Source: Butyrivibrio sp. (GTDB lineage Bacteria; Bacillota; Clostridia; Lachnospirales; Lachnospiraceae). From it: a DNA stretch of 35,845 nt. The position numbers and the translations under genes are program-made. The DNA lies in the NCBI GenBank assembly GCA_024690485.1, contig JAILPB010000028.1, positions 1 to 35,845 on the forward strand, in the 5' to 3' direction. Under the pieces are notes generated by a model, which saw nothing but the letters and a program-made list of their open reading frames with translations, was not told where the DNA came from and ran no database searches. Shown one piece after another: positions 7,740 to 15,029 of the stretch; within the stretch, counting starts at the first letter, position 1; every line of letters starts with the position of its first letter.

Positions 7740-8975
7740 TCAGTTTTCATTTCCGCTGTGAACTCTCAAAATATCATATTGCTCTGTTTCTTTATCGAGC
7801 TCAAGGAATAAAACCTGCTTAGGATGAGGTGCACTGTCGACTTTTTCACCATTTTCATCGTAGATTCCAAGCACCTTTGTCTCGATATCTCTTCCGTCAG
7901 GTTTCATGATTTCGATGGTATCCCCTACGCAGAATTTATTTCTCTGCTCGATCTGGGCAAAACCTCTCTCATCGACTCTTCCAACAATTCCAAGGTATGT
8001 GTATTCATTTACATATGTGTTAGCATCATAGATCTGAGTCTCTTCATTTGGCTTTCCAAAGTAGAAACCTGTTGTGAACTGCCTGTAAGTACATCTGGAA
8101 ATCTCATCCTGATACCAGGGCATGTTCTGCTCGTACTTTTCCTTTGACTCAAAATAATCATCAATAGCTTTTCTATAGGTTCTTGCAACAGTTGCTACAT
8201 AAAGGGCTGTTTTCATTCTTCCCTCTATCTTACAGCTGTCAACACCTGCATCCACAAGCTCCGGAATATGCTCTATCATGCACAGATCCTTTGAATTGAA
8301 AATATAAGATCCTCTCTCATTCTCATAAACAGGCATGTATTCGCCGGGTCTTGTTTCCTCAACAACTGCATACTTCCATCTGCAGGGATGAGTACAAGCC
8401 CCCTGATTTGCGTCTCTTCCCGTGAAATAGTTGGAAAGAAGGCATCTTCCTGAATAGCTTATACACATAGCGCCGTGGATAAAACACTCAACCTCTAAAT
8501 CATCAGGGATGTTCTCTCTTATTTCCTTGATCTCTTTTATGGAAAGTTCTCTTGCTGCAACTACTCTCTTTGCTCCGAGACCTGCCCAGAACTTATAAGT
8601 TTCATAGTTAGTATTATTAGCCTGGGTTGAAACGTGTATCTCAATCTCAGGACAGATTCTCTTTGCCATCATAAACATTCCGGGATCAGCGATAATTAAG
8701 GCATCGGGGCCAAGTTCCTTAAGTTCTTTAAAATACTCCTCTGCTCCTGCCAGATCATCATTATGAGCAAGGATGTTAGCTGTAACATGAACCTTTACTC
8801 CATGCTCATGAGCAAACTTAATTCCCTCTGCCATATCGTCATGGCTGAAGTTCTTGGCATTTGCTCTAAGTCCAAAGGCCTGTCCGCCTATATAAACCGC
8901 ATCTGCTCCAAATATAACTGCAGTCTTTAAAACCTCAAGACTGCTTGCCGGTATCAATAATTCAGGTTTTTTCAT
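7740..8975 (-). CDS. trhP: Peptidase U32 family, tRNA U34 hydroxylation protein TrhP-like
   Basis: 411 residues of the U32 family. Despite the peptidase name, characterised members act in RNA hydroxylation: TrhP (YrrO/YegQ) makes 5-hydroxyuridine at tRNA position 34 using prephenate-derived chemistry, and RlhA acts on 23S rRNA. The call as TrhP rests on size (close to B. subtilis YrrO) and on context: the next gene upstream is trmR, which methylates ho5U to mo5U, the same pairing as yrrM-yrrN-yrrO. Four conserved Cys, C171, C178, C194 and C198, fit the Fe-S site of the family. There is no second U32 gene here, whereas B. subtilis has two (YrrN and YrrO). It starts 10 bp after the trmR stop. 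Confidence 0.85.
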   Translation of the reverse strand: MKKPELLIPASSLEVLKTAVIFGADAVYIGGQAFGLRANAKNFSHDDMAEGIKFAHEHGVKVHVTANILAHNDDLAGAEEYFKELKELGPDALIIADPGMFMMAKRICPEIEIHVSTQANNTNYETYKFWAGLGAKRVVAARELSIKEIKEIRENIPDDLEVECFIHGAMCISYSGRCLLSNYFTGRDANQGACTHPCRWKYAVVEETRPGEYMPVYENERGSYIFNSKDLCMIEHIPELVDAGVDSCKIEGRMKTALYVATVARTYRKAIDDYFESKEKYEQNMPWYQDEISRCTYRQFTTGFYFGKPNEETQIYDANTYVNEYTYLGIVGRVDERGFAQIEQRNKFCVGDTIEIMKPDGRDIETKVLGIYDENGEKVDSAPHPKQVLFLELDKETEQYDILRVHSGNEN

Positions 8976-8985
8976 ATTTCTTCAC

Positions 8986-9627
8986 CTATTTCCTAACTGA
9001 AATTGCCATTCCATCGCCTACATTTATAACAACGCTCTCAAGCTCCGGGTCATGCTTTATCGTATACAGATACTCCCTCATCCTCTCATGAATGGTGCGG
9101 TTTCTCCTTGTCACGGCAAATCTTGATTCCATCACATCTCCGTCCTGAAGCACATTATCAGAAAGAAGAAGTCCTCCCTGTCTAAGAAGCCTCTTACAAT
9201 CAGGCAGGAAATTCAGATATTGTCCCTTTGCCGCGTCCATAAAAATAAAATCATACGACTCTGAAAGACCAGCTAAAATGTTGATTGCGTCTCCCTCAAG
9301 TAGTGTGATTTTACCTGTTTTGTCATACTTATTAAAATTGTCCTTTGCCACAGGAATTCTTTTTTCAAACTTCTCTATTGTGGTTATCTTAGTATCTTCA
9401 TCAGAATACTCTGCCATAAGCAGCGCAGAAAAACCGGTGGCACATCCGACTTCCAAAATCTTTTTAGGATGAGTCAGAGTCAGCAAAAATTTTATAAGAC
9501 TCTGAGTATCTTTCCTTATAATCGGAACCTCATCTGAAAGGGCTATGCGCTCAAGTTCATCAAGATATGGCGCATTACCCTTATCCAGTGAGTTTATAAA
9601 TGTATTTATTCTCTCTTCACTAATCAA
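8986..9627 (-). CDS. trmR: tRNA 5-hydroxyuridine methyltransferase TrmR (YrrM-like O-methyltransferase)
   Basis: 213 residues of the class I SAM-dependent O-methyltransferase family (type 3, COMT-like). The SAM site is KILEVGCATGFSALLMAEYS. The metal/catalytic region is FIFMDAAKGQYLNFLP followed by LLLSDNVLQDG, which supplies the Asp and Asn metal ligands. B. subtilis TrmR (YrrM) converts ho5U34 to mo5U34 in several tRNAs, and the gene order (MltG-like, then this gene, then a U32 protein) is the same here. The start overlaps or abuts the upstream MltG-like stop, which indicates translational coupling. Generic catechol methyltransferase activity is a less likely alternative. Confidence 0.87.
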   Translation of the reverse strand: MISEERINTFINSLDKGNAPYLDELERIALSDEVPIIRKDTQSLIKFLLTLTHPKKILEVGCATGFSALLMAEYSDEDTKITTIEKFEKRIPVAKDNFNKYDKTGKITLLEGDAINILAGLSESYDFIFMDAAKGQYLNFLPDCKRLLRQGGLLLSDNVLQDGDVMESRFAVTRRNRTIHERMREYLYTIKHDPELESVVINVGDGMAISVRK

Positions 9628-9628
9628 C

Positions 9629-10024
9629 TTAATTTCCCTTAGCGTCTGCTTTCTTTGCTATTGCCTCAGCACACATAACCGTGATTATCTCATCAGCAGT
9701 CTGTGAGGGGCTAAGATCATAAGTACCGGGTGATATAAGTCCGTGGTACTCAGAAAATCTCTCCTGCAGATAAAACAGATATTTGTCATCTACAATTCCT
9801 CTGTTTTCCAGAAGTTCAGCTATATCCATTACTGACATGCTATCTGTTATTGAAACTGTTACTGTTCTTGTGTCGTACTGAGATGCAGGTTTCTGATTGT
9901 AGATGTTGTAACCATATTCGTAAGCAACACCGGCATATTTTCCGATGAACATAACTGCCACAATTACAAGCACAGCCTTCACAATAAAATCCAGTAAACC
10001 AAGACCTATAGATCTGCCATTCAT
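9629..10024 (-). CDS. Truncated MltG-like membrane protein without the catalytic domain
   Basis: 131 residues: a membrane segment (about 9-30), then a domain like the N-terminal LysM-like part of the endolytic murein transglycosylase MltG (YceG/YrrL). Visible landmarks are SVMDIAELLENRGIVDDKYLF and LISPGTYDLSPSQTADEIITVM. The rest of a normal MltG (about 330-400 residues), including the catalytic Glu region, is absent, and no remnant is seen in the DNA around it because the next gene begins at once. Its place between the yrzB/rnj genes and trmR is where yrrL sits in B. subtilis, so it descends from mltG by position. It may bind peptidoglycan or regulate another enzyme (inference). Confidence 0.78.
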   Translation of the reverse strand: MNGRSIGLGLLDFIVKAVLVIVAVMFIGKYAGVAYEYGYNIYNQKPASQYDTRTVTVSITDSMSVMDIAELLENRGIVDDKYLFYLQERFSEYHGLISPGTYDLSPSQTADEIITVMCAEAIAKKADAKGN

Positions 10025-10039
10025 AAAAATTTCCTCTTC

Positions 10040-11722
10040 TTAGTAATTACTATCCATGATGATAGGAAGAATCATCGGTCTTCTCTTTGTCTTCTTCCAG
10101 ATAAAATCAGAGAGAACATCCTTAACTATGTTCTTGAGCTTGTTCCAATCGGTAATGCCCTTATCAAGCGCCTCTGTTACTTCATCAAGGACCAGATCAG
10201 TAGCATCATCTATAAGCTCATCTGACTCACGCACATATACAAATCCCCTTGATACAATACTGGGACCTGATATAAGCTGAGCATTTTCTCTGTCTATACC
10301 AAACACAACAATTACTATACCATCCTCTGCAAGTCTTTGGCGATCTCTAAGTACTACATTTCCGACATCGCCGACTCCGAGTCCGTCTACAAGTATAGCA
10401 CCAACCGGTACCTTACCTACAACTTTAGCTTTATCTTCCCTAAGTTCAAGGACATCTCCGCTGCTTACAATAAAGATGTTATCCTTATCCATTCCAAGGC
10501 CCATTGCTATATTCTTCTGGGCAATAAGGTGCTTATATTCACCGTGCACAGGAATAGCATACTTAGGTCTTACCAGTGTATAGATAAGCTTGATATCCTC
10601 CTGGCAGGCATGTCCTGAAACATGAACATCCTGGAAGATAACGTCAGCGCCCTTCTGAAGAAGGTCATTTATAACATTGGTAACCGCCTTCTCATTTCCC
10701 GGTATGGGATGGGATGAAAAGATAATAGTATCTCCGGGCTTAATGCTTATCTTCTTATGCTGACCACTTGCCATGCGGCTAAGAGCAGCCATACTTTCAC
10801 CCTGGCTTCCGGTTGTAATGATTACAGCCTGATTGTCAGGATAATTCTTTATCTGATCTATCTCAACAAGTGTATTGTCAGGAATCTGTATGCACTCGAG
10901 TTTCTGAGCTATGTCAATGATATTGACCATACTCCTTCCCTCGACTACTACCTTCCTTCCAAATTTGTAAGCAGTGTTAATGATCTGCTGCACTCTGTCT
11001 ACATTGGAAGCAAAGGTTGCAACAATGATTCTTGAATTCTGATGTTCTTCAAAAAGTGCATCGAAGGTCTTACCCACTGTTCTCTCAGATGCAGTAAATC
11101 CGGGTCTCTCAGCATTGGTTGAATCGCACATAAGAGCAAGAACACCCTTTTTACCGATTTCACCAAATCTCTGCAGGTCGATAGGATCTCCGAATACAGG
11201 AGTGTAATCCACCTTAAAGTCACCTGTATGAACAACAATTCCTGCAGGTGAATAGATGGCAAGAGCCGCAGCATCTACTATTGAATGGTTGGTGCGGATG
11301 AACTCAACCCTGAAATCTCCAAGGTTAATGGACTGTCCGAATTTAACAACCTTACGTCTTACTTTCTTTAAAAGGCCATGCTCTTCAAGCTTATGCTCAA
11401 TGATTCCCATAGTAAGTCTTGTAGCATAAACAGGCACGTTGAGCTCCTTAAGTATATAAGGTAGAGCTCCGATATGGTCCTCGTGACCGTGGGTTATTAC
11501 AAAACCCTTTACCTTGTCCGCGTTGTTCTTTAAAAATGTAATGTCCGGAATAACAAGGTCTATTCCGAGCATGTCGTCATCCGGGAATGACAGACCGCAG
11601 TCCACCACAATAATACTGTCTTCATACTTGAAGGCAGTTATGTTCATTCCAATCTGCTCAAGTCCACCAAGAGGTATGACCTGCAAGCCGGATGCGTCAA
11701 TATTCTTTTTCTTTTTATTCAA
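10040..11722 (-). CDS. rnj: Ribonuclease J
   Basis: 560 residues of the metallo-beta-lactamase/beta-CASP family. RNase J is a 5'-3' exonuclease and endonuclease in mRNA decay and rRNA maturation. The metal site HGHEDH is at 78-83, with D41 in VVDCGLSF, NHSIVDAAALAI and HTGDFKVDYTP. The beta-CASP part contains FSSHPIPGNE and HVSGHACQED, with the C-terminal domain at about 450-560. The start is TTG at 11720-11722, overlapping the fur stop as TTGA, with GGAGG 9 nt upstream. This coupling supports the unusual start; the next in-frame ATG is residue 26, inside the fold. It cannot be told whether it corresponds to RNase J1 or J2; only one copy is in the window. Confidence 0.93.
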   Translation of the reverse strand: MNKKKKNIDASGLQVIPLGGLEQIGMNITAFKYEDSIIVVDCGLSFPDDDMLGIDLVIPDITFLKNNADKVKGFVITHGHEDHIGALPYILKELNVPVYATRLTMGIIEHKLEEHGLLKKVRRKVVKFGQSINLGDFRVEFIRTNHSIVDAAALAIYSPAGIVVHTGDFKVDYTPVFGDPIDLQRFGEIGKKGVLALMCDSTNAERPGFTASERTVGKTFDALFEEHQNSRIIVATFASNVDRVQQIINTAYKFGRKVVVEGRSMVNIIDIAQKLECIQIPDNTLVEIDQIKNYPDNQAVIITTGSQGESMAALSRMASGQHKKISIKPGDTIIFSSHPIPGNEKAVTNVINDLLQKGADVIFQDVHVSGHACQEDIKLIYTLVRPKYAIPVHGEYKHLIAQKNIAMGLGMDKDNIFIVSSGDVLELREDKAKVVGKVPVGAILVDGLGVGDVGNVVLRDRQRLAEDGIVIVVFGIDRENAQLISGPSIVSRGFVYVRESDELIDDATDLVLDEVTEALDKGITDWNKLKNIVKDVLSDFIWKKTKRRPMILPIIMDSNY

Positions 11723-12201
11723 TTAATAATTCCTCCACATTCTGTGCAGTATCCGTAAAGCTTAACCTCATGATCAATGACCTTAAAGCCGGTCTCCCTC
11801 GCGATTTTGAGTTCCAAGCCCTCAAGCATGTCTTCCTCAAACTCATAGACCTTCCCGCAGTTTACGCATATGAGATGATGGTGGTGATGACGCTGCTTTC
11901 CATCTATAGATGTACGTGCCAGCTCATAACGCTCTATGCCATCATCAAAGTTCACTCGATCGATAAGTCCAAGCTCTAGTAATACTTGTATTGTTCTATA
12001 AACAGTCGCCAATCCGATCTCCGGATGGGATGTTCTAACCAGATCATATATTTCCGGTGCGGTAAGATGTCCGTCCGGTTTCTGTGCAAGAGTAGCAAGC
12101 AGAACTATTCTCTGCTTCGTTACCTTAAGCCCTTTTTCTTTTAAAAGCTGCTTAAACTCTTCTTCAGATAAAATTCCGTGATCGTCTTCACGTTTGCTCA
12201 T
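11719..12201 (-). CDS. fur: Fur family metal-dependent regulator
   Basis: 160 residues: an N-terminal winged helix (about 15-95) with the pattern LATVYRTIQVLLELGLI, then a dimerisation domain with the His-rich metal site RHHHHHLICVNCGKVYEFEED and a second Cys pair YGYCTECGG. The two CxxC pairs form the structural zinc site. Where PerR has a key Asp this protein has Glu (VYEFEED), which favours an iron sensor Fur over the peroxide sensor PerR; this assignment is by eye. Such a regulator represses iron-uptake genes, none of which are in the window. It overlaps rnj by 4 bases and follows yrzB by about 15 bp. Confidence 0.85.
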   Translation of the reverse strand: MSKREDDHGILSEEEFKQLLKEKGLKVTKQRIVLLATLAQKPDGHLTAPEIYDLVRTSHPEIGLATVYRTIQVLLELGLIDRVNFDDGIERYELARTSIDGKQRHHHHHLICVNCGKVYEFEEDMLEGLELKIARETGFKVIDHEVKLYGYCTECGGIIN

Positions 12202-12216
12202 CTTAATCCTCTTGCT

Positions 12217-12477
12217 TTAATCAAGTCCAATATCTTCGTCTTCAAGAAGCTTTCTAAATAAAGGAGCAACTGCCTCAAGCTCATCATCGTCATCAACGAT
12301 GCTGTAATTTGCTTCCTCGTCAGCTCCGTCAGAATCATCTCTCAATATAAGAGCTTCTCCGTCTCCATCCTCTACATCAGTAACAAGAATGTATGACTTT
12401 GCTCCGATCACTGTCTGTTCCAAAACAAAAAACTCAACAGCTTCTTCGCCCTCGGGCTGAAATGTGATTTTTTCCAT
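12217..12477 (-). CDS. yrzB: DUF1292 family acidic protein (YrzB-like)
   Basis: 86 residues starting at MEKITFQPEGEEAVEFFV. The frame is open to 12516, but that longer reading would overlap ruvX by 32 bases; the ATG at 12475-12477 has a GAGGA about 11 nt upstream and matches the family start. The protein is strongly acidic (many Asp and Glu in the second half), with the family pattern of a short beta-rich domain that contains LVTDVEDGDGEALIL and YSIVDDDDELEAV. The function is not known. It is nearly always found between ruvX and either mltG or a Fur-type gene in Firmicutes, as here. Confidence 0.85.
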   Translation of the reverse strand: MEKITFQPEGEEAVEFFVLEQTVIGAKSYILVTDVEDGDGEALILRDDSDGADEEANYSIVDDDDELEAVAPLFRKLLEDEDIGLD

Positions 12478-12484
12478 ATAAATA

Positions 12485-12919
12485 TTATTCCTCGTCTGTC
12501 TTGTCGCGATTATCAAGATAGTCCTGAAGGATTATCTGTGCCGCGATCATATCAACATATTCCTTGTATTCAGACCTCTTTATTCCAACTTCATCCATTA
12601 TCTCTTCAGCCATCACAGAGGTAAGCCTCTCATCCCACATGATGACAGGCAGTGATGTGCGTCTTTCAAGCTTATCCCGGAATTCTTCAGAGAGTGCAGA
12701 ACGCACTGACTCAGACTGATCCATATTAAGTGGAAGCCCAAGTACAATCCGCTTCACATCATATTCCTGAATCAGCTCTTCTATTCGTGACAATGTTTTT
12801 CGAAGCTTGTTTTCTTCTTTTCTACGGATGATCTCCTTGGCCTGGGCAGTAAGCAAAAGCTCATCGCTTATTGCTACTCCCACAGTCTTGGATCCGTAAT
12901 CCAAACCCATTATTCGCAT
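12485..12919 (-). CDS. ruvX: RuvX/YqgF RNase H-fold nuclease
   Basis: 144 residues, the usual length. The family is a putative Holliday junction resolvase and takes part in 5' maturation of 16S pre-rRNA in E. coli. The RNase H-fold motifs are visible: LDYGSKTVGVAIS at the N-terminus with the first catalytic Asp (D7), IVLGLPLNMDQSES, VIMWDERLTSVMAEEIM with the Glu, and the terminal EYVDMIAAQIILQDYLD with the last Asp. It lies between ireB and yrzB with spacings of about 10 bp, the conserved order in Firmicutes. Confidence 0.92.
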   Translation of the reverse strand: MRIMGLDYGSKTVGVAISDELLLTAQAKEIIRRKEENKLRKTLSRIEELIQEYDVKRIVLGLPLNMDQSESVRSALSEEFRDKLERRTSLPVIMWDERLTSVMAEEIMDEVGIKRSEYKEYVDMIAAQIILQDYLDNRDKTDEE

Positions 12920-12928
12920 TATTTTTAC

Positions 12929-13204
12929 TTATTTTCTAGACCAGTTGTTGTTCTTAATATACTCAGTGAGCATCTCCTCAACCAGCTCATCCCTCTCGAC
13001 TTTCATGATAAGGCTGCGTGCACCCATATGGCTGGTGATGTATGTAGGGTCTCCAGACATGATATAACCCACGATCTGGTTAACCGGATTATATCCCTTC
13101 TCAAGGAGAGCCTCATAGACAACTGAAAGTACCTTCTTAACACCTGTTTCGGGGTCTACCTCGACCTTAAAGAATTGTGTGTTTTCAAGATTCTGATCTG
13201 CCAT
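12929..13204 (-). CDS. ireB: IreB family regulatory phosphoprotein (UPF0297)
   Basis: 91 residues. Conserved pieces are VLSVVYEALLEKGYNPVNQIVGYIMSGDPTYITSH and ARSLIMKVERDELVEEML. In Enterococcus, IreB is phosphorylated at N-terminal Thr by the PASTA kinase IreK and affects cephalosporin resistance; the target Thr here may be T9 (NLENTQFF), which I infer only from position. No kinase or phosphatase of that system is in the window. It is the first gene of the ireB-ruvX-yrzB-fur-rnj unit. Upstream is AGAGGAATAA as ribosome site. Confidence 0.9.
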   Translation of the reverse strand: MADQNLENTQFFKVEVDPETGVKKVLSVVYEALLEKGYNPVNQIVGYIMSGDPTYITSHMGARSLIMKVERDELVEEMLTEYIKNNNWSRK

Positions 13205-13241
13205 AATTTATTCCTCTTAGTAAAATCTGGTACGCGTTACA

Positions 13242-13247
13242 ATTATA
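13242..13247 (-). promoter_or_regulatory. Candidate -10 box of the ireB operon
   Basis: A perfect TATAAT on the minus strand lies about 38 nt before the ireB ATG, in the gap after mtaB. No good -35 box is visible, so this is tentative. Confidence 0.4.
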
Positions 13248-13279
13248 GTCATAGTTACTTTTATATTAACCCATATGGT

Positions 13280-14617
13280 TTAAATAAGCAATGTATCATC
13301 TCTCAGGAAGGATTTTATCAGGTGGTCGCTGATATGTCCCGGGCAGGCTCCGCTAATATGAAGTTCATCCTCTGGAGCTGCGACTCTGATATATCTGGTA
13401 GTAAGTCCGATGAGGTACTTCTTACCATCAATAGTCTCATAGTCTTCCCACAGAATCTTTTCCTGCTTTCCGATAAAGCTCTCTCTATAGGCCTTAGACT
13501 GATCCTTTGTCATATTTAGAAGGATGTTACTTCTTCTTGTCTTTTCCTTATCTGTGAGCTGATCCTCCATCTTGGCAGCAACTGTGCCTTTTCTAGGAGA
13601 ATATTTAAAGACATGCATCTCATAGAAGTTTATCTTCTCAAGAAAAGCTCTGCTCTCTTCATATGTATCTTCTGTTTCTCCGGGAAAGCCTACGATTACA
13701 TCTGTGGTTATTGCCGGAAGCTCATATACTTTTCTAAGAAGTTCTACGCTCTTAGCATATTCTTCAGCAGTATAGTGCCTGTTCATGCGCTTTAATGTAT
13801 CATTACTTCCACTCTGAAGTGACAGATGGAAGTGAGGGCACACTTTTTCAAGAGCTGCCATTCCTTCAGCCATCTCTTTTGTAATAATTCTTGGCTCTAA
13901 GGAGCTAAGACGAATTCTCTCTATTTTCTCAATGGCATTAAGTTCCTGAAGAAGGCTTAAAAGCTGGGATTCTCCTCTGTCCAAGCCGTAAGAACTAATA
14001 TGGATACCGGTGAGAACTATCTCTTTACAGCCGTTATCTGCAAGGAGTTTTACCTCATTAACGATGTCTTCCTGTTCTCTGCTTCTGATTCTTCCTCTTG
14101 CGTAGGGAATAATACAGTAGGTGCAGAACTGATTGCAGCCATCCTGAATCTTGATATATGCTCTGGTGTGACCCGGCATTTTATCAAGCTCCATCTTCTC
14201 ATATTTTTGACCGGGGTCGTTAATATCAGTTACGCTGTAACCATCCAGACACTTATCGATGGCACTTCCCTGATTCTCGAAGTACAGGTTAAGGATGCTG
14301 ACAATATCTGCCTTTCTGTTGTTACCTACAATTATATCGATATTCTCGTTGAGCTTTGCTCCCTCGGGATCGGTCTCAACGTAGCATCCACAGGCTACAA
14401 CCACCGCCTCAGGGTTTTTCTTTTTTGCTCTGTGAAGCATCTGCCTGCTCTTGTGGTCTGCAATGGCAGTTACGGAGCATGTATTTATAATGTAAACATC
14501 AGCCTTCTCATCAAATGGTACAATGTTGTATCCACTTTCTTGTAACTTTTGCCCCATTACATCTGTCTCGTATCTGTTAACCTTACAACCAAGACTATGC
14601 AAGGCGACATTTTTCAT
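13280..14617 (-). CDS. mtaB: tRNA t6A37 methylthiotransferase MtaB
   Basis: 445 residues. It is a radical SAM enzyme that adds a methylthio group to N6-threonylcarbamoyladenosine at position 37 of ANN-decoding tRNAs. The N-terminal UPF0004 domain carries Cys at 11, 47 and in ACGCYV (76-78) for one Fe-S cluster. The radical SAM cluster motif is C161-x3-C165-x2-C168 (DGCNQFCTYC), followed by IPYARGRIRSR. A TRAM-like domain follows from about residue 380. The opening HSLGCKVNRYETD and the lengths favour MtaB (YqeV) over MiaB or RimO. In B. subtilis yqeV follows rsmE in the dnaK operon; here nifS, thiI and an HPr-like gene lie in between. GGAGG sits 6 nt before the ATG. Confidence 0.93.
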   Translation of the reverse strand: MKNVALHSLGCKVNRYETDVMGQKLQESGYNIVPFDEKADVYIINTCSVTAIADHKSRQMLHRAKKKNPEAVVVACGCYVETDPEGAKLNENIDIIVGNNRKADIVSILNLYFENQGSAIDKCLDGYSVTDINDPGQKYEKMELDKMPGHTRAYIKIQDGCNQFCTYCIIPYARGRIRSREQEDIVNEVKLLADNGCKEIVLTGIHISSYGLDRGESQLLSLLQELNAIEKIERIRLSSLEPRIITKEMAEGMAALEKVCPHFHLSLQSGSNDTLKRMNRHYTAEEYAKSVELLRKVYELPAITTDVIVGFPGETEDTYEESRAFLEKINFYEMHVFKYSPRKGTVAAKMEDQLTDKEKTRRSNILLNMTKDQSKAYRESFIGKQEKILWEDYETIDGKKYLIGLTTRYIRVAAPEDELHISGACPGHISDHLIKSFLRDDTLLI

Positions 14618-14650
14618 ATTAAACCTCCATTTTTTTTGACGTTTCTGTCA

Positions 14651-14679
14651 TTGACTTTTAACGACCTTCCGTATACCAT
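14651..14679 (+). promoter_or_regulatory. Candidate promoter of the HPr-like gene
   Basis: TTGACT (14651-14656) and TACCAT (14674-14679) are 17 bp apart, just before AGGAGG at 14690. The -35 is good, the -10 matches only four of six. Confidence 0.5.
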
Positions 14680-14706
14680 ATAGTAAAAGAAGGAGGTATT
14701 TGCGCA

Positions 14707-14937
14707 ATGAAAACCGTGAAAATTTCTTTAAATTCTATCGATAAGGTTAAATCTTTTGTAAACGATATTACAAAGTTTGATTATGATTTCGACCTTGTAT
14801 CCGGTAGATACGTAATTGACGCAAAGTCTATCATGGGAATCTTCTCACTCGATCTTTCTAAGCCGATTGACTTGAACATCCATGCTGAAGACGGCGCAGA
14901 TGATGTACTGGCTATCTTAAAGCCCTACATGATCTAA
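14707..14937 (+). CDS. HPr-family protein lacking the phosphorylatable His
   Basis: 76 residues, slightly shorter than HPr (about 87). The alignment is anchored by AKSIMGIFSLDLSKPI (39-54), equivalent to the regulatory Ser-46 loop of HPr; the Ser is S41. The active site GIHARPA is missing: the same region reads NSIDKVKSF, with no His. It therefore cannot carry phosphate from Enzyme I to PTS IIA proteins, much like Crh of Bacillus, which keeps only the Ser site for catabolite control with CcpA. Here the S41 context could still be a target of HPr kinase, which is inference. It has a strong AAGGAGG ribosome site, its own promoter candidate and its own terminator, and points against the surrounding genes. 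Confidence 0.85.
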   Translation: MKTVKISLNSIDKVKSFVNDITKFDYDFDLVSGRYVIDAKSIMGIFSLDLSKPIDLNIHAEDGADDVLAILKPYMI

Positions 14938-14954
14938 TCCAAAAGTAATTTTGA

Positions 14955-14985
14955 AACCTGCGGATATTATTCCGCAGGTTTTTTA
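14955..14985 (+). terminator. Terminator of the HPr-like gene
   Basis: A perfect 10-bp stem AACCTGCGGA (14955-14964)/TCCGCAGGTT (14971-14980) is followed by TTTT. It may also stop convergent thiI transcripts, though the minus-strand T run is weak. Confidence 0.9.
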
Positions 14986-15029
14986 CTGCCTTTTTTCAAG
15001 TCGAAAGCATATCTATCATCACTTTGCTC

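Noticed and set aside
14000-14545. Plus-strand frame of 181 codons inside mtaB
   Set aside because: Antisense shadow of a clear enzyme; no recognisable domain.
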